Shown: positions 1 to 11,535 of the stretch, one piece after another
Layout: every line of letters starts with the position of its first letter
How positions within the stretch are numbered: the stretch's first letter is position 1
From: Bradyrhizobium oropedii
Lineage (GTDB): Bacteria; Pseudomonadota; Alphaproteobacteria; Rhizobiales; Xanthobacteraceae
Reading direction: 5' to 3'
Length of the DNA stretch: 44,244 bases
Assembly (NCBI RefSeq): GCF_020889685.1
Contig: NZ_JACMYO010000060.1
Coordinates: forward strand, 1 to 44,244
Notes under the pieces: generated by a model
Database searches by the model: none
The model's input: only the letters and a program-made list of their open reading frames with translations
What the model was told of the DNA's origin: nothing
Position numbers and translations under genes: made by a program

Positions 1-2388
1 CCGCCGCAGCCGGCCCCCGGTTTCGAGGAAACGCTCGGCACCCGCTGGGTGGTGTGGATCGGCGGCCTGACGCTCGCGCTCGGCGGCTTCTTCATGGTGC
101 GCTATTCGATCGAGGCCGGCCTGCTCGGTCCCGGCGTGCGCACATTGCTCGGCGGATTGTTCGCGTTGGCGCTGCTCGGCGCCGGTGAATGGACGCGGCG
201 CAAGGAGAGCATCTCCAGCATCGAAGCGCTGCCGATCGCCAACATTCCGGCGATCCTCACCGCGGCCGGCACCGCGGTCGCGTTCGCTACGGTCTATGCC
301 GCCTACGCGCTGTACGACTTCCTCGCGCCGGCTACCGCCTTCATCCTGCTCGGCATGGTCGCGCTCGGCACGCTTGCGGCGGCGCTGCTGCACGGGCCTG
401 CGCTGGCCGGGCTCGGCATCGTCGGCGCCTTCGTCACGCCGATCCTGGTCTCCTCGGACAAGCCCGACTTCTGGTCGCTGTATATCTATCTTGCGATCGT
501 CACGGCGGCATCGTTCGGCCTCGCGCGCATCCGGCTGTGGCGCTGGCTTGCGGTCACGACCATCGCCTTCGCGCTGCTATGGACCTTCCCCTGCCTGCAA
601 TGCGGCCCGGAGATAATCGCGCCGCATGTCTTCCACGTCATCGCAGGCTTCGTGCTGGCGGCGCTGCTCGTGGTCTGCGGCTTCATGTTCGGCCCCGACG
701 GTGATGGCGAAGAGATCGAGCCGATCTCCTCCGGCTCTCTCGCGGCCTATCTGTTCGGCGCGATGCTGATCGTGCTCAACAGCGCGCACGCCGACACCGC
801 GATGATCGGCTTTGCGCTGCTGACGGCCGGCAGCCTTGTCGTCGCCTGGCGCGCGCCGGCCGCTGTCGGTGCGATCGGCGCGGCGTCGATCTTCGTCTTC
901 ATCGTGTTCGGCGAATGGGCCGTCCGCCGCAACGTCGACATGCTGGTGCTGCCGGGCGGCGCCATCCCGGGCATTGGCCCGTCCGCGACCGATGGCTCGG
1001 TCTCGTTGCATCTCGTCACCGCGGCGCTGTTCGCGGCCGCCTTCGGCATCGCCGGTTTCCTCGCACAATTCCGTTTTGCCACGACGAAGATCACGGTGAC
1101 CTGGGCTGCGGCCGCCGTGTTCACACCGATCGCGCTGCTCGTCGCGCTCTATGCACGCATCGCACATCTCGATCGTTCGATCCCGTTCGCGGTCCTCGCC
1201 GTGCTGCTGGCCGCAGCCTACGCCGCCGCGACCGAAGCGCTGACCCGGCGCGGCGAGCGGCCGGAACAGTCGCCCTCGATTGCGCTGTCGGCAACCGGCG
1301 CCCTCGCCTCGCTGGCGCTGGCGCTCACCTTCGCGCTCGACAAGGGCTGGCTCACCATCGCGCTGGCGCTGGTGTCGATGGGCACGGCGTGGCTATCGGT
1401 ACAGCGGCCGATCCCGTTCCTGCGCTGGCTTGCCGCGATCCTCGCCGGCATCGTCGTGCTGCGCATCGGCTATGAGCCGCGGATCGCGGGTGACGCCGTC
1501 GGCACCACACCGATCTTCAACTGGCTGCTGTGGGGCTATGGCGTTCCGGCGCTGTCATTCTGGGTGGGAGGGCATTTCCTGCGCCGCAACGGCGACGACG
1601 TGCCGCTGCGCATGGTCGAATCCGCCGCGATCCTGTTCACGGTGCTGCTCGCCTTCATGGAGATCCGCCATGCGGTCAACGGCGGCAACGTCTATTCCGA
1701 TAGTGCAGGATTGACCGAGGTCGCGCTGCAAGTGGGCGTGACGCTCGCGATGGCGATCGGACTGGAGCGGCTGCGGCTGCGCAGCGGCAGCATCGTGCAC
1801 AATGTCGGCGCGGTCCTGCTGACCGCGTTCGCCGGGCTTGCCAGCCTGTTCGGGCTGCTCGGACTGGAGAATCCGATGCTGTGGTGGCAGGACGTCGGCG
1901 GCAGCTTCATCAATCTGCTGCTGCTCGGCTACGCACTGCCGGCTGTGCTGGCGCTGCTATTGTCCTACGCGGTCGCGGGCCATCGTCCCGCTGCCTACGC
2001 CAACACGATCGCGGCCGGCGCGCTGGTGCTTGCGCTCGCTTATGTCACGTTCGAAATCCGCAGGCTCTATCACGGACCGGTGCTGACGCGCGGCGAGACC
2101 ACGGGCGCGGAGCAATACACCTATTCGATCGCCTGGCTGATGTTCGGCGTCGCGCTGCTCGGTGTCGGCATCGTCGTCAATTCGCAGCGGGCGCGGCTTG
2201 CATCCGCTGCGGTGATCGGCCTGACGATCCTGAAGGCGTTCCTGGTCGACATGTCGACACTGACAGGTGTTTACCGGGCGCTGTCGTTCATGTGCCTCGG
2301 CATCGTGCTGGTCGCGATCGGTTGGCTGTATCAGCGGATCCTGTTCCGCAGGCGCGCCGCTCCGCCCGCGCCACAGGCTGAGGCTTAG
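1..2388 (+). CDS. DUF2339 multi-pass membrane protein (5' end outside window)
   Basis: The frame is open from base 1, so the start lies upstream; about 795 codons are visible. The first residues (EETLGTRWVVWIGG) followed by LALGGFFMVRYSIEAGLLGP are typical of the DUF2339 family of large inner-membrane proteins. The visible part is almost entirely hydrophobic, with roughly twenty or more predicted helices joined by short loops, and it ends in a short basic and Pro/Ala-rich tail. The family has no established function. The missing N-terminus usually carries a coiled-coil and a proline-rich stretch, and the PPQPAP residues at the edge agree with that. It converges on the DUF6894 gene with a gap of only 29 bases. 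The family call is firm, the function unknown. Confidence 0.88.
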   Translation, partial: PPQPAPGFEETLGTRWVVWIGGLTLALGGFFMVRYSIEAGLLGPGVRTLLGGLFALALLGAGEWTRRKESISSIEALPIANIPAILTAAGTAVAFATVYAAYALYDFLAPATAFILLGMVALGTLAAALLHGPALAGLGIVGAFVTPILVSSDKPDFWSLYIYLAIVTAASFGLARIRLWRWLAVTTIAFALLWTFPCLQCGPEIIAPHVFHVIAGFVLAALLVVCGFMFGPDGDGEEIEPISSGSLAAYLFGAMLIVLNSAHADTAMIGFALLTAGSLVVAWRAPAAVGAIGAASIFVFIVFGEWAVRRNVDMLVLPGGAIPGIGPSATDGSVSLHLVTAALFAAAFGIAGFLAQFRFATTKITVTWAAAAVFTPIALLVALYARIAHLDRSIPFAVLAVLLAAAYAAATEALTRRGERPEQSPSIALSATGALASLALALTFALDKGWLTIALALVSMGTAWLSVQRPIPFLRWLAAILAGIVVLRIGYEPRIAGDAVGTTPIFNWLLWGYGVPALSFWVGGHFLRRNGDDVPLRMVESAAILFTVLLAFMEIRHAVNGGNVYSDSAGLTEVALQVGVTLAMAIGLERLRLRSGSIVHNVGAVLLTAFAGLASLFGLLGLENPMLWWQDVGGSFINLLLLGYALPAVLALLLSYAVAGHRPAAYANTIAAGALVLALAYVTFEIRRLYHGPVLTRGETTGAEQYTYSIAWLMFGVALLGVGIVVNSQRARLASAAVIGLTILKAFLVDMSTLTGVYRALSFMCLGIVLVAIGWLYQRILFRRRAAPPAPQAEA

Positions 2389-2417
2389 CGCGTGTTGTTG
2401 TCCTGCAAGCGAGAGCC

Positions 2418-2651
2418 TCAGTCGACCGATTCAGCGACCAGGCGAATCCTGAACACGGGCTTCCTGCCCTCGTCGAGCAGCTCCATGTGCCATTCGCTGT
2501 CCTGCTTCATGTTGCGCGAAATGCTGCCAAGGAAATTGCCGCAGACCTTGGTCATCTCGGCCCAGGCCACGTCACGGCTCTCGAACTCCGTCGCGTGGTC
2601 GGACGCACCAGCGTAATCGCCATCACTGATACGGAAAAAATACTGCGCCAT
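2418..2651 (-). CDS. DUF6894-type small protein
   Basis: A 77-residue protein opening MAQYFFRISDGD, the pattern of the DUF6894 family (roughly M-x-x-YFFxxxDG), which is abundant in Bradyrhizobium and of unknown role. It has no signal peptide or membrane segment and is acidic and probably cytoplasmic. I chose the ATG at 2651 over one 12 bases upstream because the family begins at this Met. The Shine-Dalgarno candidate is a weak GAG about 7 bases upstream. That GAG lies inside TTGAGTAG, which can pair with CTACTCAA 43 bases upstream (see the regulatory feature at 2656-2714). Confidence 0.75.
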   Translation of the reverse strand: MAQYFFRISDGDYAGASDHATEFESRDVAWAEMTKVCGNFLGSISRNMKQDSEWHMELLDEGRKPVFRIRLVAESVD

Positions 2652-2655
2652 ATGA

Positions 2656-2714
2656 CTACTCAAATCGGTGCCCTCGTCATCCCGCCTGTCGGCGAACGCT
2701 AGGCTATTGAGTAG
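2656..2714 (-). promoter_or_regulatory. possible leader hairpin covering the DUF6894 ribosome binding site
   Basis: On the minus strand CTACTCAA (2714-2707) and TTGAGTAG (2663-2656) are perfect 8-base inverted repeats separated by 43 bases. The second arm contains the only ribosome binding site candidate and ends 4 bases before the ATG at 2651. If transcription starts upstream of 2714 the mRNA could fold and hide the site. This is inferred from sequence alone. Confidence 0.3.
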
Positions 2715-2790
2715 CTATCAACGCGTGGCGACCGCCATCCGTATGACTACGGCTCGGCAGCTATTCCCGCTAGCGCGCAGATGAGACGTC

Positions 2791-2891
2791 AGAGCGTTTT
2801 CGAGCGAAGTGGATACCGGTTCGCGTGAAGAAAACGCGTCAGAACAAAAATCTAGAGCCCCGTTCCGATTCAATCGGAACGGATAGGCTCT
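2791..2891. repeat. interspersed palindromic element, two stem-loops
   Basis: The first stem is GCGTTTTC (2794-2801) with GAAAACGC (2830-2837). The second has perfect 11-base arms CCGTTCCGATT (2860-2870) and AATCGGAACGG (2872-2882), extended by outer arms AGAGCC and GGCTCT. I recognise this from memory as an intergenic element repeated many times in Bradyrhizobium and related genomes. It touches the stop codon of the leftward gene at 2890-3468 and may act as its transcript end. Confidence 0.7.
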
Positions 2892-3468
2892 ATTCGGTGG
2901 AACGGCGCAATTCCGGCGCGCTCTCGACCTTGGCGGGCTCGGCCTTGACCGGCTCGAGCTTCGCGCTTCCGACCTGCGGTGTCTCGACGCGCGACACTTC
3001 GGTCGGCGAGGCATCCGCGGATCGGGTGCGCGGGTGCAGCGAGCGCGGACGTGCCACCGCACGCGCCATCAGCATCTGCTGGCCGCCCTGGTGGCGAAAT
3101 TCGCAGTAGGCGAAGCCCATGCCGGAGACCGAGCCGCGGAACGAGCGCTCGTCCTGCTTGTCGAGGTTGAAGCACGGCTCGAACGGAATGCCTTTCAGCG
3201 ACGCGCACACGCTCTGACCGCGGATTTGCAGCGTATTGCCGGGCAGCCGCACGTGGCGGATCGGTCCGGAGCCGGAGAACTGGATCGAGCCTGCGGCGCC
3301 CAGATCATCGAGGATACGGCCGGCGCCGCGGGTGCCGTCGAAACAGGTGAAGGCGAACACCTTGCCGGCGACGAATTTGCGGGCCTCATCGGCGTTCATC
3401 ATGCCTGCGAATGCCGGCACGACCATTGCTCCGGCCGTGACGGCCCCCAACACCAAACGCGCAAGCAT
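2890..3468 (-). CDS. secreted protein of unknown function
   Basis: 192 residues. The N-terminus (MLARLVLGAVTAGAMVVPAFAG) is a clear signal peptide with cleavage near residue 21, so the protein is probably periplasmic. The mature part of about 120 residues has four cysteines (FTCFDG, SVCAS, EPCFN, YCEF) that could form two disulfides. A low-complexity tail rich in Pro, Lys, Glu and Val follows (about residues 145-192). GGAG lies 6 bases before the ATG and supports this start. I do not recognise the fold. Its closest relatives are probably conserved hypothetical proteins of Bradyrhizobium. It is transcribed away from the acuI/MFS pair, and no partner is apparent. Confidence 0.7.
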   Translation of the reverse strand: MLARLVLGAVTAGAMVVPAFAGMMNADEARKFVAGKVFAFTCFDGTRGAGRILDDLGAAGSIQFSGSGPIRHVRLPGNTLQIRGQSVCASLKGIPFEPCFNLDKQDERSFRGSVSGMGFAYCEFRHQGGQQMLMARAVARPRSLHPRTRSADASPTEVSRVETPQVGSAKLEPVKAEPAKVESAPELRRSTE

Positions 3469-3642
3469 GAGCTACTCCACTTACGAGCGCGGGCACCCGC
3501 TCCTTGTTGAGCATGATCCCCGCACCGACGCTTCTCGACGTCTGCGCGAGGAAACCCGGCCCCCCGGGATCACGCTGCAAGCCTCTTTACCCGCTGCTTA
3601 CCATACCAACCGTGGCAACATTGGAGCAGCTTGGTTGGTAAA

Positions 3643-3660
3643 GTCTGAACGTCCTCAGAC
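3643..3660 (-). terminator. short stem-loop at the acuI stop codon
   Basis: GTCTGA and TCAGAC form 6-base arms with a 6-base loop. On the minus strand the hairpin begins within the acuI stop codon region and is followed by TTTACC. The stem is weak, so termination is only suggested. Confidence 0.35.
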
Positions 3661-4641
3661 AATTTTTACCACGATGCGGCCGCGGACCTCGCCGCCGAGG
3701 ATTTTCGTGCCATAGGGCACGACCTCGTCCAAGGCGATTTCGTGAGTGATATCAGCCAGTTTTGTCTTATCCAGATCGCGGGCAAGGCGGGCCCAGGCGG
3801 TCCGCCTGAGCTCGATCGGGCACATCACTGAATCGATACCGAGAAGGCACACACCCCGCAAAATGAAGGGTGCGACCGACGAGGGCAGGTCCATACCGGC
3901 CGCCAGACCGCAGGCCGCGATCGCGCCGCCGTACTTGGTCATCGAAAGCAGATTGGCGAGCGTGGTCGATCCGACGCTGTCGACGCCGCCGGCCCAGCGC
4001 TCCTTCGCAAGCGCCTTCGGGGCACCCGACAGCTCGGCGCGGTCGATCACCTCGCTGGCACCGAGTCCCTTGAGGTAATCGGTCTCCGACGTCCGCCCTG
4101 TCGATGCGATGACGTGGTAGCCGAGCTTCGACAGCACGGCGATCGCAACCGAGCCGACGCCGCCGGCGGCGCCCGTGACCACCACCGGGCCGCTCTTCGG
4201 CGTCAGACCGTGCTTCTCCAGCGCCAGCACCGAGAGCATCGCGGTGTAGCCGGCGGTGCCGACCGCCATCGCGTCGCGGGCCGAGATGCCGTCAGGCAGC
4301 CGCACCAGCCAGTCACCCTTGACGCGGGCCTTCTCCGCATAGGCGCCGAGATGGGTCTCGCCCATGCCCCAGCCGTTGCAGACGACCCTGTCACCCGCCT
4401 TCCAGTCGGGATGGCTGGACTGCTCGACCGTGCCGGCGAAATCGATGCCGGCGATCATCGGGAAGCGGCGCACCACCGGCGCCTTGCCGGTCAATGCGAG
4501 ACCGTCCTTGTAGTTCAGCGTCGACCACTCGATGCGGACGGTGACGTCGCCGTCCATCAGTTCGGCTTCGTCGAACTGGGTCAGCGCGGCGGTGGTACCC
4601 TTGTCCGCCTTGTCGATCCTGATTGCCTTGAACGTCGCCAC
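3655..4641 (-). CDS. acuI: AcuI-type NADPH-dependent acrylyl-CoA reductase (MDR family)
   Basis: A 328-residue zinc-independent medium-chain dehydrogenase/reductase of the YhdH/YhfP/AcuI group. Members reduce acrylyl-CoA to propionyl-CoA with NADPH in the cytosol, linked to 3-hydroxypropionate and DMSP catabolism. Visible hallmarks are the N-terminal GroES-like part with LNYKDGLALTGK and GIDFAGTVE, then the Rossmann part with VTGAAGGVGSVA and ASTGR (NADPH side). The GTG at 4641 is chosen because GGGGAG sits 8 bases upstream; an upstream GTG at 4650 overlaps that site. It follows the MFS gene with a 44-base gap on the same strand, so the two are probably co-transcribed. The subfamily call is firm; the physiological substrate is not shown by the sequence. 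Confidence 0.82.
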   Translation of the reverse strand: MATFKAIRIDKADKGTTAALTQFDEAELMDGDVTVRIEWSTLNYKDGLALTGKAPVVRRFPMIAGIDFAGTVEQSSHPDWKAGDRVVCNGWGMGETHLGAYAEKARVKGDWLVRLPDGISARDAMAVGTAGYTAMLSVLALEKHGLTPKSGPVVVTGAAGGVGSVAIAVLSKLGYHVIASTGRTSETDYLKGLGASEVIDRAELSGAPKALAKERWAGGVDSVGSTTLANLLSMTKYGGAIAACGLAAGMDLPSSVAPFILRGVCLLGIDSVMCPIELRRTAWARLARDLDKTKLADITHEIALDEVVPYGTKILGGEVRGRIVVKIV

Positions 4642-4685
4642 GATGCGCACTCCCCTAATCTTGGTTTCGGGGAGTTTTTATCTCA

Positions 4686-5930
4686 TCAGGCAGGCTGCGC
4701 AACCGGGCGCGCGACCGGCGCTTCGACGATCGGCAGGTTGATCAGCGCCGACAGCACGCCGAACAGCACCGACAGCCACCAGATCGGGGTGTAGGAACCG
4801 TATTGCTCGAACACGATGCCGCCGAGCCAGACCCCGAGGAAGCCGCCGACCTGATGGCTGACAAAGGCGAAGCCATAGAGGGTGGAGAACCAGCGGGTGC
4901 CGAACATCAGCGCGACCAGCGCCGAGGTCGGCGGTACGCTCGACAGCCACAGCAGCCCCGAGACCGCGCCGAACGCAATCGCCGAGAACGGCGTGACCGG
5001 GAACGAGATGAAGGCAACCGTCGCCAGCGCGCGCGAGAAGTAGATCACCGAAAGCAGATAGCGCTTCGGAAAATAGTTCTGCAGCCAGCCGACGCTGAGC
5101 GAGCCCACGATGTTGAACAGGCCGATCGCCGCAACCACCCAACCGCCGGTGGTCGCCGGAATGCCGCGGTCGGCCAGATAGGCCGGCAGATGGATGGTGA
5201 TGAAGGCGAGCTGGAAGCCGCAGGTGAAGAAGCCGAGCACCAGCAGGACGTAGGAGCGGTGACCGAAGGCCTCCGCCAGCGCGGTCTTGAACGATTGCTG
5301 ATCGGCGGGCGCGGCATCCTTGGTCTCCGTCGGCGGCGTTGCCAGCGCGAGCGAGAGCGGCAGGATCAACAGCATCAGCGCGCTGAACACGACGAGCGCG
5401 GTCTGCCAGCCGAAATTGTCGATCAGGGCGACGCCAAACGGCGCAAACAGGAACTGGCCGAACGAGCCGGCGGCGGTGCCGGCGCCAAGCGCGATGCCGC
5501 GCTTCTCGGGCGGCAGTAGCTTGCTGAAGGCCGCCAGCACGAGATTGAACGACGAGCCCGACAGGCCGAAGCCGATCAGCACGCCGGCGCTGATGTCGAG
5601 CGACAATGAGGTAGTGGAGTAACGCATCAGCAGCAGGCCGGCAGCGTACAGCAACGCGCCGACGATCGTCACGCGCAGCAAGCCGAAGCGGTCGGCAATG
5701 GCGCCTGCGATCGGCTGGCCGAGACCCCACAACAGGTTCTGCAGCGCGATGGCAAGACCAAACACGTCGCGGCCCCAGGCAAATTCGCGACCCATCGGCT
5801 GCACGAAGAAGCCGAGGCTGGAACGCGGACCGAAACTCAGCAGCGCGATCGCGCAGCCGCAGACGATGATCACGAGCGGCGTACGCCAGTTGCCCGACGT
5901 CGGTCGAAGATTCCCGGTGGTTGCCGCCAT
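4686..5930 (-). CDS. MFS transporter (monocarboxylate/oxalate-formate-like)
   Basis: 414 residues with about 12 membrane helices and a central cytoplasmic loop (PPTETKDAAPADQQS). The helix 2-3 motif GAIADRFGLLRV fits the major facilitator motif G-x-x-x-DRxGxR. General resemblance is to the monocarboxylate/oxalate-formate branch, so a small organic acid is a reasonable but unproven substrate. The ATG at 5930 is chosen because a GGGGGGA lies 7 bases upstream. Most of that site lies inside a perfect GC-rich hairpin (see 5940-5960). It is followed by acuI on the same strand, which suggests uptake of a short acid that feeds an acyl-CoA pathway. Confidence 0.85.
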   Translation of the reverse strand: MAATTGNLRPTSGNWRTPLVIIVCGCAIALLSFGPRSSLGFFVQPMGREFAWGRDVFGLAIALQNLLWGLGQPIAGAIADRFGLLRVTIVGALLYAAGLLLMRYSTTSLSLDISAGVLIGFGLSGSSFNLVLAAFSKLLPPEKRGIALGAGTAAGSFGQFLFAPFGVALIDNFGWQTALVVFSALMLLILPLSLALATPPTETKDAAPADQQSFKTALAEAFGHRSYVLLVLGFFTCGFQLAFITIHLPAYLADRGIPATTGGWVVAAIGLFNIVGSLSVGWLQNYFPKRYLLSVIYFSRALATVAFISFPVTPFSAIAFGAVSGLLWLSSVPPTSALVALMFGTRWFSTLYGFAFVSHQVGGFLGVWLGGIVFEQYGSYTPIWWLSVLFGVLSALINLPIVEAPVARPVAQPA

Positions 5931-5939
5931 TTTGTCATC

Positions 5940-5960
5940 CCCCCGCAATCGCTGCGGGGG
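5940..5960 (-). promoter_or_regulatory. hairpin occluding the MFS ribosome binding site
   Basis: In the minus-strand leader CCCCCGCA (5960-5953) pairs perfectly with TGCGGGGG (5947-5940) around a 5-base loop. The 3' arm is the purine-rich ribosome binding site itself, 8-9 bases before the ATG at 5930. An 8-bp, mostly G:C stem should strongly limit initiation unless opened. No U-tract follows, so it does not look like a terminator. Confidence 0.45.
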
Positions 5961-6076
5961 AACCGCCCCGCTGAACGTTACGGGGAGTTAATGCACATGC
6001 ATGAAAACCCCAAGGGGGGCAGGACAAAAACAGGAGAAAAATATTCGCCTGCAGGGCTGCCCTGCAGAAGTTGGGG

Positions 6077-6209
6077 ACCGTCATTCCGGGGCGCGCGCAG
6101 CGCGAACCGCAGATGCGCGATTGCGCATCGGGGAATCTCGAGGTTCGGCGGTTTGCCCATTCCACCGAGATTCCGGGTCTGGCCCTGCGGGCCATCCCGG
6201 AATGACGGT
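6077..6209. repeat. long intergenic palindrome, family B (GTCATTCCGGG type)
   Basis: The ends are perfect 14-base inverted repeats, ACCGTCATTCCGGG (6077-6090) and CCCGGAATGACGGT (6196-6209), with further imperfect pairing inside. It lies 15 bases 3' of the cell-wall hydrolase stop codon. I recall this type as common between genes in Bradyrhizobium. It has no coding content. Confidence 0.8.
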
Positions 6210-6223
6210 TTGGATTGACGAGC

Positions 6224-7705
6224 CTATCGCTTGGCGCTGGCCTGCTCGGCCGAGCTCTGGGCGGCCTCGGCGAGCTGCGCCGAGATCTTGGCGGTCTCGG
6301 CCGGGTTGCCCCAGCTCGGCGCGTCGCTGCCGTCGCCCCAGGCGCGCGGGCGATAGAAGGTGTGGACGCCGAACTTGTAGGTCTTCTTCATCTCGCTGAC
6401 CCAGGACGGCCGCACCCAATAGGCGTGGTAGTGCGTTGAGCGGTCGACTTCCGGCAGCCACAATTTGCCGTCGAGGATTGCCTTCGAGATCTTCCTGGCG
6501 CGGTCCCACATGTCGGGCTCGCGCACGACGTCAGGGATGTTGTCGCAGGCGAAGGTGAACTGACATGCGTAGTGGCGGTTCTTGTTCTGGTAGACCACGC
6601 CGCACACCGTCTCGGGATATTTGCCGGAGAAGGCGCGGTTCAGAACCACCTGGGCGACCGCGATCTGGCCGCGCACCGCTTCGCCGCGCGCTTCGAAATA
6701 CACCGCCTCCGCGAGGCACTTCTCCGACTTGGCGCGCGACTTGTCGTCGAACAGGCCGAGCCGTTCCGCCGGCGTCTTGGTGTGCTGGTCGTCGGCGTTG
6801 ACCTCGCCCTTCGGCGCGATGCTCTCGCCCATCTCGCCGGCCTTGACCGGGCCGTCGGCATCGACCGGCAATGACGCCATCACCTTCATGTCGGGATCGG
6901 GCTGAGCGGCCGGCGTCACGACGACCGGCGCCTCGCCGGGCTGCCAGCGCTCGAGATTCTCGGGCGCGCCGAGCGACGAGCCGAAGAACAGGCTCGCCGT
7001 CTTGAACGCAAACGGGTCACGCTCGCGTGCGGCTTCCGCCGGCGCGGAAGCAGCAGGCTTCACGGGCGCGGGCTTCAGATCGTCGAGCGGGTTGGTCTCG
7101 AGCGACATCGACACGTCGTATTGCTGCGGCGTCGGCTTCGCATATTGCGGCAAGGGCGGCGCGCGCAGCGCTTCCTGCAATTCGGGATCGAGCGGCGCGT
7201 TGTCCGCGGGCGCAGTCGCGGTCTTCATACCCTTGACCGACGAATTCGATGTCGCGGGATCCTTGATCGCCGGAGCCGTGTTTGCGGGCTCTGCGGGATC
7301 AACCTGGTCCGGCCACCTGACGACGAGACGATCGCCCTTCAGGGTGCGATCGACCTTGGGGAAATCCGATGCCGCATAGCGCGGCGGTGGCGCGGCAATC
7401 GGATTGCGCGTCACGGCGCCGGTGATGTCGGTGTTCGAACTGTCGAGCCGTGCGAGCAGGATTTGCGGATCTTGCGGCGCGGAGGTTCCGATCGGACGGC
7501 CGAAGCTGTAGGTCGCAACCTGGATCGAGCCGACCGCCGAGGCGAAGACACGCTTCTGCCAGCGCTCGGCGACGCCGGGCTGCCGGGCCAGGAGCGAGGC
7601 AATATCCTGATATCCGAGCTCGGTCGGCATCAAGGCGAAGATGCAAAGACCGAGACCGAAGAGCGCGAGACGTGCGCCCCTCGGCTGGTTACGCGACACA
7701 AACAT
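6224..7705 (-). CDS. periplasmic cell-wall hydrolase, SleB/Hydrolase_2 family
   Basis: About 493 residues. An uncleaved or weak signal/anchor (ALFGLGLCIFALMPT) is followed by a long, low-complexity Pro/Ala-rich region (about residues 130-330). The C-terminal catalytic domain (about 345-470) contains CLAEAVYFEARGE, the Hydrolase_2 motif with the presumed catalytic Glu, then QVVLNRAFSGKYPETVCGVVYQ and HYHAYWVRP. Such domains cleave peptidoglycan; SleB is a lytic transglycosylase in spores, while alphaproteobacterial members are thought to act in wall remodelling. The ATG at 7705 is preferred to a TTG 15 bases upstream. Neighbours give no pathway context. The domain call is strong, the exact bond cleaved is inferred. 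Confidence 0.85.
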   Translation of the reverse strand: MFVSRNQPRGARLALFGLGLCIFALMPTELGYQDIASLLARQPGVAERWQKRVFASAVGSIQVATYSFGRPIGTSAPQDPQILLARLDSSNTDITGAVTRNPIAAPPPRYAASDFPKVDRTLKGDRLVVRWPDQVDPAEPANTAPAIKDPATSNSSVKGMKTATAPADNAPLDPELQEALRAPPLPQYAKPTPQQYDVSMSLETNPLDDLKPAPVKPAASAPAEAARERDPFAFKTASLFFGSSLGAPENLERWQPGEAPVVVTPAAQPDPDMKVMASLPVDADGPVKAGEMGESIAPKGEVNADDQHTKTPAERLGLFDDKSRAKSEKCLAEAVYFEARGEAVRGQIAVAQVVLNRAFSGKYPETVCGVVYQNKNRHYACQFTFACDNIPDVVREPDMWDRARKISKAILDGKLWLPEVDRSTHYHAYWVRPSWVSEMKKTYKFGVHTFYRPRAWGDGSDAPSWGNPAETAKISAQLAEAAQSSAEQASAKR

Positions 7706-7950
7706 CGTACGCTCACGCAACGCTTACTGAGTGCAATCGAACGCGGTACATCCGCGCAATTCGACCTTTCCCGTTGCTAACTTGTTTAGGTTGCCGCGGA
7801 GTTAATCAGCGTTGCACGCGCGCTACACTCAAGCGATCGCGTGCGTACCGCGTGTCGTATCACTCGCGCTGGTAAATGCGCGGCGCATGAAAGTCGTAAA
7901 CGACACGTCAACAAGGATGGTGAATAAAGTGTTGCGCGCGGCCCTCGGCC

Positions 7951-8066
7951 GTCATTGCGAGGAGCGGTATTGACGACTTGTCCGCCGAAGCCTTGGCAAA
8001 GGCGGAAGCAATCCATCGCTCCACACACGCGGTGAGATGGATCGCTTCGCTTCGCTCGCAATGACT
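7951..8066. repeat. intergenic palindrome, family A (GTCATTGCGAGGAGCG type)
   Basis: It begins GTCATTGCGAGGAGCG and ends with the inverted TTCGCTCGCAATGACT, with AGCAATCCATCGC in the middle. Three more copies lie at 26766, 30770 and 41670. This copy is less perfect and carries extra sequence (GCCGAAGCCTTGGCAAAGGC). It lies 3' of ppdK, beyond its terminator. Confidence 0.8.
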
Positions 8067-8083
8067 CTGTTTGCTGACTGCCT

Positions 8084-8121
8084 CAACAAAACAAAATGGC
8101 CGGGACTTGGTCCCGGCCATT
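8084..8121 (-). terminator. intrinsic terminator of ppdK
   Basis: Perfect 12-base arms AATGGCCGGGAC (8095-8106) and GTCCCGGCCATT (8110-8121) enclose a 3-base loop. On the minus strand the stem is followed by TTTGTTTTGTTG. It starts about 25 bases after the ppdK stop. This is the best intrinsic terminator in the window. Confidence 0.9.
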
Positions 8122-8145
8122 GCACTCTCTGAACTGCGTGATCGC

Positions 8146-11055
<2,910 letters not shown>

Positions 11056-11146
11056 GTCAGACAACAATCCGGAAGGAGGGGTCGAAGATGCGCGCCTTAC
11101 ACCATTTTGGGGGGTTCCGCGCAAGCCGCGAAACCCCGCTTTCCCG

Positions 11147-11302
11147 CTACAGGTGCAGCCAGCGCAGCAGGCCCATTCCCACGAGCCCTACGAAGATCAG
11201 GTAGATCGCGACGATGTAGTTGAGGAGCCGCGGCATGATCAGGATCAGGACGCCTGCAGCCAGCGCCACGATGGCAGGCAGATGCCCAGCGGTGATGGTC
11301 AT
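11147..11302 (-). CDS. DUF3096 small membrane protein
   Basis: 51 residues, nearly all hydrophobic: MTITAGHLPAIVALAAGVLILIMPRLLNYIVA followed by a second helix IYLIFVGLVGMGLLRWL. This is the two-helix pattern of DUF3096, a family of tiny inner-membrane proteins without known function. GGAGA lies about 9 bases before the ATG at 11302, which is preferred over an upstream in-frame start that would add a non-hydrophobic leader. It lies 91 bases upstream of ppdK on the same strand; a shared transcript is possible but not shown. Confidence 0.8.
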   Translation of the reverse strand: MTITAGHLPAIVALAAGVLILIMPRLLNYIVAIYLIFVGLVGMGLLRWLHL

Positions 11303-11535
11303 TGAAGTTTTCTCCGGCAGTTTTTGGAGGAGCGAATCGAGCGGCAGTTTATCCGCTGAGGGGGTTCCCACATCAAGACGTCTGCACGGCCTGAGAGTTC
11401 CCGCAACTCACGAAAATTGCTCCAAATTGCCGCGTATGTGGCGGTGGTTTTTCGGAACATCGCCGCAGCCGATGCATTGGCTCGCCGTGCGCATCGGCGA
11501 AGGCCGGCGCGCGCCATAAAAGAATGGAGCGAGCC

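Larger units (their letters stand above)
7706..8145. other. 440-base intergenic region between ppdK and the cell-wall hydrolase gene
   Basis: Contains the ppdK terminator (8084-8121), one family A palindrome (7951-8066) and, nearer 7710-7900, an AT-richer stretch that should hold the hydrolase promoter. No reading frame here has a credible start or ribosome binding site, and I see no gene. Confidence 0.6.
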
